Origin: Rhodobacter sp.
GTDB lineage: Bacteria; Pseudomonadota; Alphaproteobacteria; Rhodobacterales; Rhodobacteraceae
Assembly: GCA_013824055.1 (NCBI GenBank)
Contig: PNNE01000383.1
Coordinates: forward strand, 1-11,776
Length of the DNA: 11,776 bases
Direction: 5' to 3'
The first letter of the stretch is position 1, and each line of letters begins with the position of its first letter. The position numbers were made by a program, and so were the translations under genes. The notes below the pieces were generated by a model, which saw only the letters and a list, made by a program, of their open reading frames with translations, searched no databases and had not been told where the DNA came from. Below are positions 6,892-11,776 of this stretch, piece by piece.

Positions 6892-7629
6892 TCAGTCACC
6901 CTGCTTCTTCAGCTTCCAGGCAATTTGCCGCAGCATCCCGTGAAAGGTCTGGACCTCGGCCCGGGTCAGCCCCAGCCGGCCCCACATGTTGCGCAGGTTG
7001 GTCTTCATTCCCTCGACCTTCGTCGGCGGAAAGAAGAACCCCGCCGCATCCAGCCGCTCTTCGAAATGGTCGGCCAGCCGGTCGACGTCCGCACGGGTGG
7101 CAAAGTCGGTCCGCGCAAGTTCCATGACCGAGGGCGCCACCTCTCCCGCTTGCCGCCGCCACTCATAGCCCAGCAAAAGCACGCATTGCGCCAGGTTCAG
7201 CGAGGGGAAGTCCGGGTTCACCGGCACCGTCACGATGGCATTCGCCCGGACGATATCCTCGTTCTCCAGCCCTGCCCGTTCCGGCCCGAACAGCACACCC
7301 ACGCGCTTGCCCTCGGCCCCCATCGCGCGGGCCATTTCCATCGCCCGCTCCGGCGTCACCACGTCCTTCACCAGTTCCCGCCGCTGCGAGGTGGTGGCAA
7401 AGACGAAGTCGCAGTCGGCGATCGCGGCGGGCAGGTCGGGGAAGAGTCCCGCATGGTCCAGCAGCCGCCCCGCCCCGCTTGCCATCGCCACGGCCTTCGG
7501 ATTGGGCCAGCCGTCGCGCGGCCCGACGACCCGCATCCGCTCCAGCCCGAAGTTCAGCATTGCCCGGGCGGAAGCTCCGATGTTCTCGCCCATCTGCGGC
7601 CGGATCAGGATGAAGACGGGGGGGATCAT
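6892..7629 (-). CDS. trmJ: tRNA 2'-O-methyltransferase TrmJ (TrmH/SPOUT family)
   Basis: TrmJ methylates the 2'-OH of nucleotide 32 in the tRNA anticodon loop using S-adenosylmethionine. The 245-residue product shows the three SPOUT/TrmH motifs: motif 1 IRPQMGENIGASARAM (about residues 9-24, N16 and R22), motif 2 RVGVLFGPERAGLENEDI (about 109-126), and motif 3 VPVNPDFPSLNLAQCVLLLGYEW (about 135-157), which builds the knotted SAM site. The roughly 85-residue C-terminal helical extension is typical of TrmJ rather than the short TrmL. The ATG at 7629 is chosen because AGGTGG lies about six bases upstream and motif 1 begins within ten residues; the open frame upstream has no family-like sequence. 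It diverges from the ThiE-like gene. Confidence 0.93.
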   Translation of the reverse strand: MIPPVFILIRPQMGENIGASARAMLNFGLERMRVVGPRDGWPNPKAVAMASGAGRLLDHAGLFPDLPAAIADCDFVFATTSQRRELVKDVVTPERAMEMARAMGAEGKRVGVLFGPERAGLENEDIVRANAIVTVPVNPDFPSLNLAQCVLLLGYEWRRQAGEVAPSVMELARTDFATRADVDRLADHFEERLDAAGFFFPPTKVEGMKTNLRNMWGRLGLTRAEVQTFHGMLRQIAWKLKKQGD

Positions 7630-7933
7630 GCGGCCACCTGTGCGAAACTCATGCCGCCAGATAGGCCAGCCCCGGTCCCCAGGCAAGCACCCCCGGCACG
7701 GAGATCCCCCAGGTCCTTCGACCAGCGGCCTCGATCCCGGCGGGACCGAGGTGCGGATGGGCGACCCGTCACTGGCCGGGATGGTGCAGCTTACACCCGA
7801 TGACAGCGCCGACACCGCCAGGCGCGCCACCCGGTGGCACTGGCCCCGACGACCGCCCGCGCCGTGCCGCCCAAGGTAGCCAAGCCGCGGAAAGGCTGAT
7901 AGACGCAGCCCGACACCCATCCCGGAGCCCGAA
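7630..7933. promoter_or_regulatory. Divergent intergenic region between trmJ and the ThiE-like gene
   Basis: The 304 bases contain no gene I can support. They must hold the promoters for both divergent genes, but no strong -35/-10 pair stands out. GCCACC (7826-7831) and GGTGGC (7833-7838) form a tight palindrome around one base, a possible operator. No TPP riboswitch motif is visible ahead of the ThiE-like gene. On the minus strand, 7649-7768 is a stop-to-stop frame that reads like the end of a membrane protein (VLAWGPGLAYLAA) but has no usable start before its last 16 codons. Confidence 0.5.
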
Positions 7934-8554
7934 ATGGCCGCTGAAGACCGCCCGCAGATCACCCTCATCACCCCCCCGAGCTTCGATGCCGAGACCTTCT
8001 CGGACCGGATCGGCCGGGTTCTCGACGGGACCGCGATCGCCTGCCTGCGGCTTTCGCTTGCCACCAGGGACGAGGACACGCTGATGCGTGCCGCCGATGC
8101 CGCGCGCGAGGCGGCGCACGCCCGCGACGTGGCCGTGGTGATCGACAACCACCTGATCCTGGCCGAGCGCCTGGGACTTGACGGCGTCCACCTGACTGAC
8201 GGGTCGCGCAACGTCCGCAAGGCCCGCAAGGACCTGGGCGCCGATGCCATCGTCGGGGCCTTCTGTGGCACCTCGCGGCATGACGGGATGACGGCCGGAG
8301 AGGCCGGTGCCGACTATGCCAGCTTCGGCCCGATCGGTGCGACGGCGCTGGGGGACGGCAGCCGGGCAGAGTACGACCTGTTCGAATGGTGGTCCGAGGT
8401 GATCGAGGTTCCGATCATCGCCGAAGGCGCGCTGACCGCCGAGCTGGTGGCCAGGTTCGGCCCGGTGACCGACTTCTTCGCGGTGGGCGAGGAGATCTGG
8501 GGCGCCGAAGACCCGCTGGCTGCGCTGAAAGCCCTGCTTGCGCCCTTGGGGTGA
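7934..8554 (+). CDS. TMP-TENI superfamily protein, divergent thiamine-phosphate-synthase-like
   Basis: The product is a 206-residue TIM-barrel-like protein of the ThiE/TenI type. ThiE joins HMP-pyrophosphate and thiazole phosphate into thiamine phosphate. The recognisable pattern is ARDVAVVIDNHLILAERLGLDGVHL, then KDLGADAIVGAF, then GEAGADYASFGPIG, then EVPIIAEGAL and DFFAVGEEIW near the end. Several canonical ThiE residues are absent: QLR(E/D)K becomes CLRLSL, the Asp of IND becomes Asn (VIDNH), and HLGQxD becomes HLTDGS. The ThiE label is therefore only a fold-level assignment. I recall similar proteins as conserved in Rhodobacterales, which suggests a distinct function. CGGAG lies six bases before the ATG. 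No other thiamine gene is adjacent. Confidence 0.8.
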   Translation: MAAEDRPQITLITPPSFDAETFSDRIGRVLDGTAIACLRLSLATRDEDTLMRAADAAREAAHARDVAVVIDNHLILAERLGLDGVHLTDGSRNVRKARKDLGADAIVGAFCGTSRHDGMTAGEAGADYASFGPIGATALGDGSRAEYDLFEWWSEVIEVPIIAEGALTAELVARFGPVTDFFAVGEEIWGAEDPLAALKALLAPLG

Positions 8555-8560
8555 CCGCCC

Positions 8561-8626
8561 GCCCGCGACTTCGTCACGCCTCGCTGCGCCATGCGACGAG
8601 GAGACGAAGTCGAACGAGGAGCGGGC
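8561..8626. repeat. Large imperfect hairpin between the ThiE-like gene and GNAT
   Basis: CGACTTCGTC (8566-8575) pairs perfectly with GACGAAGTCG (8603-8612). Inside, CCTCG (8579-8583) pairs with CGAGG (8597-8601). Outside, GCCCG (8561-8565) pairs with CGGGC (8622-8626) across a bulge. ACGAGGAG is also directly repeated at 8596-8603 and 8614-8621. It lies between convergent genes and may end transcription in both directions, although no T run follows on either strand. It could also be a dispersed palindromic element. Confidence 0.7.
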
Positions 8627-8628
8627 CT

Positions 8629-9138
8629 TCAGGGCGAAGCGATGAAGGCCTCGCGCGTCAGGATCAGGTCGACATGGGGCCGATCCATCTTCATGGCAGC
8701 GCATTGCCGCAGGCGGCGGCCGGTCTCCACAAAGCCCAGCTTTTCCAACACACGAGCCGAACGGGCATTGCCCTCGAAGTAACCAGCGACAAAGTCTGCG
8801 CCGTCGTCGGCGAAATGGGCGATCAAGGCGCACCTGGCTGCTTCTGTGGCATATCCCCGGCCCTGAGCGCGCGGCACCAGCCAATGCCCAAGTTCGCCCC
8901 CTTCAAGCCCGATGACCCCGGCAAAGCCTTCTTGGTCTTCCAGAACAAATGTCTCACCGGGAACCGCAATCTCGTCCAGAAAGTATCGGAAATCCTCGGC
9001 CCGATACGGATAGGGCACAGTCGACAGCCACCCAGATACTGCAATGTCGCCAATACCCTCGACAATCGCCGCCTCATCCGACGCCGCGACTGGCCGCAAG
9101 GCCAGCCGTTCGGTCCGGTGATGCGTCGCCAGCGCCAT
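8629..9138 (-). CDS. GNAT family N-acetyltransferase (RimJ/RimL type)
   Basis: The 169-residue protein fits the Acetyltransf_3 (RimJ/RimL) type: it begins HHRTERLALRPVAASDEAAI, has FAGVIGLEGGELGHWLVP, and carries the acetyl-CoA pyrophosphate loop R-A-Q-G-R-G-Y-A at about residues 90-97, followed by TEAARCALIAHF and NARSARVLEKLGFVETG. The donor is expected to be acetyl-CoA and the acceptor is unknown. Its ATG shares one base with the TGA of the preceding GNAT gene (TGATG), which implies coupled translation. Position after rplU-rpmA makes a ribosomal or translation-related target possible but unproven. Confidence 0.9.
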   Translation of the reverse strand: MALATHHRTERLALRPVAASDEAAIVEGIGDIAVSGWLSTVPYPYRAEDFRYFLDEIAVPGETFVLEDQEGFAGVIGLEGGELGHWLVPRAQGRGYATEAARCALIAHFADDGADFVAGYFEGNARSARVLEKLGFVETGRRLRQCAAMKMDRPHVDLILTREAFIASP

Positions 9139-9677
9139 CAGTCCAGCTTGCGGATGTAGGTCCAGGTTGGCACGTTCTCGCCCCGCGCGACGGAATGGCT
9201 TTCGGCGTCGCCCAGGTACTGGAAACCCGCGTTGGTCAGCACGCGGGCCGAGCCGGGATTGTCCTGGAACGCCTCGGCGAACATGGTGCAGTTCTTCTGC
9301 GGGTTGGCGTTGACCAGGGCCTGCACCGCCTCGGACGCGATACCGTGGTTCCAGAAGGCAGGGGCGACCCAGAAGGCAACCTCGGACTGGCCCCGGTCCA
9401 TCTTCTTCAGCGAGATCACCCCCAGCACTTCCGGCAAGCCCGAGCGGGTCCCGTCCATGACCCAGATGTCCTCTTCCGACCCGGCGGTCATGGCACGGGT
9501 GCAGAAGGCTTCGGCCGCACCAGGAGGCAGCGGATGCGGGATGCCCTGGGTGGCCTCGGCCACGCGTTTGTCGCCGGCGTACAGCGCGAAAAGCCCGGCG
9601 TCGGACTTGCGCACGGGGCGAAGCGTGAAGCGATCGGTCGTGATTTCCACCGGGGCGGCGATCTTCTCCTGGATCAT
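9138..9677 (-). CDS. GNAT family N-acetyltransferase (RimJ/RimL type)
   Basis: The 179-residue protein has the same fold as its downstream neighbour: ITTDRFTLRPVRKSDAGLF near residues 12-30, LGVISLKKMDRGQSEVAFWV near 85-104, and the CoA-loop region PAFWNHGIASEAVQAL near 106-121, where the usual Q/R-x-x-G-x-G/A is weakened to W-N-H-G-I-A. NPGSARVLTNAGFQYLG closes the domain. The ATG at 9677 is well supported by AAGGAGG six bases upstream. It is first of the GNAT pair and overlaps the second by one base. The substrate is unknown. It sits 182 bases after rpmA, beyond a terminator, so the pair probably has its own promoter. Confidence 0.9.
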   Translation of the reverse strand: MIQEKIAAPVEITTDRFTLRPVRKSDAGLFALYAGDKRVAEATQGIPHPLPPGAAEAFCTRAMTAGSEEDIWVMDGTRSGLPEVLGVISLKKMDRGQSEVAFWVAPAFWNHGIASEAVQALVNANPQKNCTMFAEAFQDNPGSARVLTNAGFQYLGDAESHSVARGENVPTWTYIRKLD

Positions 9678-9683
9678 GGCTTC

Positions 9684-9690
9684 CCTCCTT
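9684..9690 (-). promoter_or_regulatory. Strong ribosome binding site of the first GNAT gene
   Basis: The minus strand reads AAGGAGG six bases before ATG 9677. It decides this start against the upstream in-frame start at 9767, which would add 30 unsupported residues. Confidence 0.85.
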
Positions 9691-9740
9691 TGAAGCACAT
9701 GTGGGGATTGTCGGCTAACCGCGCAATCGCCCGAATGTTT

Positions 9741-9775
9741 GACCCTTTCGGGGTGAGGTCGTGGCACCCTGCCAC
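9741..9775 (-). promoter_or_regulatory. Tandem hairpins upstream of the GNAT pair
   Basis: GTGGCA (9761-9766), CCC, TGCCAC (9770-9775) is a perfect six-base stem. Next to it ACCC (9742-9745) and GGGT (9751-9754) form a smaller stem. Both lie between the rpmA terminator and the GNAT start, in the likely promoter or leader of the pair. They could be a protein-binding site or leader structure. No clear promoter is visible. Confidence 0.4.
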
Positions 9776-9789
9776 AATCTCCGGACGAG

Positions 9790-9830
9790 CCCGGAAATGG
9801 GAAAGGGGACCGACCTTGCGGCCGATCCCC
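9790..9830 (-). terminator. Rho-independent terminator after rplU-rpmA
   Basis: On the minus strand, 9830-9805 forms an 11-pair stem (two of them G-T) from GGGGATCGGCC to GGTCGGTCCCC, closed by a GCAA tetraloop. It is followed by TTTCCCATTTCC. It lies about 30 bases past the rpmA stop. A small palindrome, TACAAT-GCG-ATTGTA (9835-9849), lies between the stop and the terminator. Confidence 0.75.
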
Positions 9831-9859
9831 CGTCTACAATGCGATTGTAAAGGTTCGGC

Positions 9860-10129
9860 TTACTCGGCTGCCTCCTGGGCGGGAAGAACCGAAATGAACG
9901 TGCGGCCTTTCAGACCCTTCTTGAAGGTCACGCGGCCTTCGACCTTGGCGAAGATCGTGTGGTCAGTGCCCATGCCGACGCCTTCGCCGGGGAACCAGGT
10001 GGTCCCGCGCTGGCGGCAGATGATGTTGCCGGGAATGGCAGCCTGACCGCCGAAGAGCTTGATGCCCAGGCGACGACCGGCCGAGTCGCGACCGTTGCGG
10101 GATGAGCCGCCTGCTTTCTTGTGTGCCAT
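9860..10129 (-). CDS. rpmA: 50S ribosomal protein L27
   Basis: L27 is a component of the large ribosomal subunit whose N-terminus reaches toward the peptidyl transferase centre. The 89-residue product starts MAHKKAGGSSRNGRDSAGRRLG and continues GIKLFGGQAAIPGNIICRQRG, TTWFPGEGVGMGTDHTIFA, the family signature. It has the standard short N-terminus with no cleavable extension. CAGGAG, overlapping the end of rplU, is the ribosome site. rplU ends six bases upstream, so the two are one operon. Confidence 0.98.
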   Translation of the reverse strand: MAHKKAGGSSRNGRDSAGRRLGIKLFGGQAAIPGNIICRQRGTTWFPGEGVGMGTDHTIFAKVEGRVTFKKGLKGRTFISVLPAQEAAE

Positions 10130-10135
10130 GCGGTG

Positions 10136-10582
10136 TTACTCCTGCGCTGCAGCGGCCTTGGCGGCACGCTTCGGTTTCTCGGCCTTTTCGGCCGGCTTGG
10201 CCGCACCGGGGGCTTCGTGAGCGACACGGCGCGCGGCAACGGTGCCGACGGCGGCCTTGACGCCCGACTTGTCGGCGCCCTTTTCCAGAACCTCGGTCAC
10301 GCGCACCAGCGTCAGGTGCTGGCGGTGGCCCTTGGTGCGCTGGCTGGAGTGCTTCCGGCGGCGTTTCACGAAGTGGATGACTTTCTCACCCTTGATCTGG
10401 TCGATGACCTCGGCCTGGACGGCCGCGCCTGCAACCATCGGCACACCGATCGTGGTGCCGACCATCAGGATCTCGTTGAACTGGATCTTTTCGCCAGCAA
10501 CGGCATCAAGCTTTTCCACGCGCAGAACGTCACCCGCCTGCACCTTGTACTGCTTGCCGCCGGTCTTGAGGACCGCAAACAT
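10136..10582 (-). CDS. rplU: 50S ribosomal protein L21 with Ala/Lys-rich C-terminal extension
   Basis: L21 binds 23S rRNA in the large subunit. The first roughly 100 residues are the normal protein: MFAVLKTGGKQYKVQAGDVL, then KVIHFVKRRRKHSSQRTKGHRQ and HLTLVRVTEVL. The remaining 45 or so residues form a low-complexity Ala/Lys/Glu-rich tail (AAKPAEKAEKPKRAAKAAAAQE at the end), beyond the usual length of about 103 residues. Similar tails are common in Rhodobacterales. GGAAGGA lies a few bases before the ATG. A consensus-like promoter and a leader hairpin precede it, and rpmA follows after six bases. Confidence 0.98.
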   Translation of the reverse strand: MFAVLKTGGKQYKVQAGDVLRVEKLDAVAGEKIQFNEILMVGTTIGVPMVAGAAVQAEVIDQIKGEKVIHFVKRRRKHSSQRTKGHRQHLTLVRVTEVLEKGADKSGVKAAVGTVAARRVAHEAPGAAKPAEKAEKPKRAAKAAAAQE

Positions 10583-10699
10583 GCGTCATTCCTTCCATCT
10601 CTCCGCGCCCTCTGGCCCCCATTCCCGGGCGTTCACGGGGCCGCCTCTTGCAAGGTTTGGCCCGCCTTCGGACAGCGCGCCCCTGAAGGGCGTCATTGC

Positions 10700-10737
10700 A
10701 AAAACACCTCGGGCCGAGAGTCGCCCCTTGGCCCGAG
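10700..10737 (-). terminator. Terminator-like hairpin in the rplU leader
   Basis: On the minus strand CTCGGGCC (10737-10730) and GGCCCGAG (10715-10708) form a perfect eight-pair GC-rich stem with a 14-base loop, followed by GTG and five T (10704-10700). It begins at about the transcription start predicted from the promoter at 10773-10745. It could attenuate rplU-rpmA, stabilise the 5' end of that mRNA, or stop read-through from the DUF2059 gene, which ends at 10783. Confidence 0.6.
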
Positions 10738-10744
10738 ATGCGCG

Positions 10745-10773
10745 CTTATGCGTCGAAGCCCGCGCGGTGTCAA
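10745..10773 (-). promoter_or_regulatory. Sigma-70-type promoter of rplU-rpmA
   Basis: On the minus strand a perfect -35 TTGACA (10773-10768), a 17-base spacer, and a -10 CATAAG (10750-10745, four of six consensus bases) predict a start near 10738 and a leader of about 155 bases. It lies ten bases past the DUF2059 stop. Confidence 0.7.
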
Positions 10774-10782
10774 GCAGGCCGG

Positions 10783-11631
10783 TCAGATATCGCGCCCCTG
10801 CATCGCCCGTCCGGCCGCACGGCCAAGGTCCAGGGAAACCTCGCGGAAAACGGTGTCGAAAGCGCCGAACAGCGCCGCATTCAGCGCCTGCCCCGCCGGG
10901 CTTTCCCAGAACTCGACATAGCTTTGCAGCTCGGCCTCGGTCAGGGGGTGGTAGGCAAGCCCGAGGTAGGCGTGAAGCCAGGTCGAGGTGTCGGCGCGGA
11001 CCTGATCTTCCTGGCCCCAGACGTCGGACAGCAGCTGGTCCTGCGGGATCGACCCATAGGCGCCCGACTCCGACATGCCGGTCATGAAGGCCAGGCTACC
11101 CGACAGGGCCCCCGCCACGTTCATTTCCAGCAGGTCGCCCGCCTCGATCATCCGGCGGATCAGCGCAACCTTGGGGTCGCGGGCGGCTGCGGCATCCTCC
11201 GCAGCAACGCGCGCCGCCTCTTCGGTGGCGGTGTCGATGAAGGCGCGACGCGCCGCGATTTCAAGGTCGACGATCTTCCGGCCCAGGTCAGAGCCGAAGA
11301 AGGCGATCACCGCCTCCATGTCGTCGGGTCGGTCGGACATCCGGGCCCGCAGCGCGTCGATGAATGCGGATTGCAGCCGGTCAGCGTCGTAGATGCCCGA
11401 AACCTCGGCCGTCCAGTCCGCACCGCCGCCCGAAGGGAACATGTCGGCCTGCAGCTCTGCGCCGTGCGAAATTCCCTCGTCGCGTAGGACCTGGAAAAGA
11501 TCGCCCAGCCGCATCACCTCGGCCAGCTGGTCCACCGAGACCTCGGTGACGGGATCGGGCACCGGCGTTTGCGCCAGCACCGGCTGACCCAGGGCCAGAA
11601 ACACAGCAAGAGCGACACGAGAAACCAGCAT
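10783..11631 (-). CDS. Secreted DUF2059-type protein with two internal repeats
   Basis: The 282-residue product begins MLVSRVALAVFLALGQPVLA-QT, a Sec signal peptide with likely cleavage after residue 20, so it is periplasmic or exported. The mature part holds two similar units. The first runs from QLAEVMRLGDLFQVLRDEG (about 35-53) to MEAVIAFFGSDLGRKIVDLE (about 105-124). The second runs from LIRRMIEAGDLLEMNVAGAL (about 157-176) to LTEAELQSYVEFWESPAGQAL (about 230-250). The F-[FW]-x-S-x-x-G element ending each unit is the DUF2059 hallmark. Function is unknown. The start is supported by GGAAGGG seven bases upstream. It is co-directional with rplU but has an independent promoter between them. 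Confidence 0.85.
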   Translation of the reverse strand: MLVSRVALAVFLALGQPVLAQTPVPDPVTEVSVDQLAEVMRLGDLFQVLRDEGISHGAELQADMFPSGGGADWTAEVSGIYDADRLQSAFIDALRARMSDRPDDMEAVIAFFGSDLGRKIVDLEIAARRAFIDTATEEAARVAAEDAAAARDPKVALIRRMIEAGDLLEMNVAGALSGSLAFMTGMSESGAYGSIPQDQLLSDVWGQEDQVRADTSTWLHAYLGLAYHPLTEAELQSYVEFWESPAGQALNAALFGAFDTVFREVSLDLGRAAGRAMQGRDI

Positions 11632-11716
11632 GGGCGGACCCTTCCGACGGTGTGACGTCCGAGAGCTAGTGCCTCCCGCACCGCTTGCCAAGCCGAAGCT
11701 CCGCAACTGGCCGTGA

Positions 11717-11776
11717 TCAAGCGACCCGGACCGCACGGAATTCTGCCGATTGCCCCTTGCGCATCGCCAGAGGCCC
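11717..11776 (-). CDS. C-terminal end of an unidentified gene (partial)
   Basis: The minus-strand frame entering at 11776 reads GPLAMRKGQSAEFRAVRVA and stops at TGA (11719-11717), 85 bases before the DUF2059 start. It has plausible protein-like composition, but 19 residues are too few to recognise a family. The interval 11632-11716 shows only the DUF2059 ribosome site and no clear promoter or tRNA. Confidence 0.35.
   Translation of the reverse strand, partial: GPLAMRKGQSAEFRAVRVA

Noticed and set aside
5327..6943. A 538-codon plus-strand open frame opposite the transglycosylase gene
   Set aside because: It is the antisense shadow of a well-supported gene in GC-rich DNA, with Arg/Pro/Ala-rich sequence and no recognisable motif.
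6788..6943. Small plus-strand frame starting MPHTGAIMVDRSGMPAAK in the trmJ-transglycosylase gap
   Set aside because: It has no ribosome site and runs into the antisense of the trmJ 3' end.
7630..7933. TPP riboswitch ahead of the ThiE-like gene
   Set aside because: The conserved CTGAGA and the downstream pyrophosphate-binding motif of THI elements are absent.
8949..10046. Long plus-strand open frame opposite the GNAT and rpmA genes
   Set aside because: It runs across several confident minus-strand genes, their gap and a terminator, and has low-complexity composition.
11632..11776. tRNA gene near the right edge
   Set aside because: No cloverleaf or T-arm consensus (GGTTCGAATCC type) is visible on either strand.

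Overview
The window is high-GC chromosomal DNA that looks like a member of the Rhodobacterales (Rhodobacter/Paracoccus-like Alphaproteobacteria). The evidence is gene content: the ChpT phosphotransferase beside a DUF3553 protein, an olsB-olsA ornithine-lipid pair, an L21 protein with an Ala/Lys-rich tail, tandem GNAT genes after rplU-rpmA, and palindromic intergenic repeats of a kind I associate with this order. I see no phage, transposase, CRISPR array, toxin-antitoxin pair or rRNA/tRNA gene. It is mostly core-type housekeeping DNA.

Layout, left to right. (1) Positions 1-2479, plus strand: the last codons of a probable obgE, then proB (glutamate 5-kinase, broken by one missing base near 430) and proA (glutamyl-phosphate reductase). 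These are the first two steps of proline synthesis. An AT-rich double palindrome separates them. (2) Positions 2469-3274: chpT on the minus strand, convergent with proA, and a divergent 60-residue DUF3553 protein. (3) Positions 3369-4990, plus: olsB-olsA, overlapping by ATGA, for ornithine lipids. (4) Positions 5010-6688, minus: a lytic transglycosylase lipoprotein followed by DUF2200. (5) Positions 6892-8554: trmJ (minus) and a divergent TMP-TENI (ThiE-like) gene (plus), about 300 bp apart. (6) Positions 8629-11631, minus: a DUF2059 secreted protein, then rplU-rpmA with its own promoter-like sequence, leader hairpin and terminator, then two overlapping GNAT genes. A fragment of another minus-strand gene touches the right edge.

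From memory, rplU-rpmA-GNAT-GNAT-obgE-proB-proA usually forms one co-directional run in Rhodobacterales. Here the two halves of that run lie at opposite ends of the window and point away from each other. One inversion with an end near 8555-8628, where a large imperfect hairpin lies, would explain this.

I did not find a clearly new multi-gene system. The points most worth a second look are the proB frameshift, the terminator-like hairpin at the 5' end of the predicted rplU transcript, the repeats (one supplies both stop codons to convergent genes), the inferred inversion, the ThiE-family protein lacking canonical catalytic residues, and the Tudor/CarD-like DUF3553 protein beside chpT.
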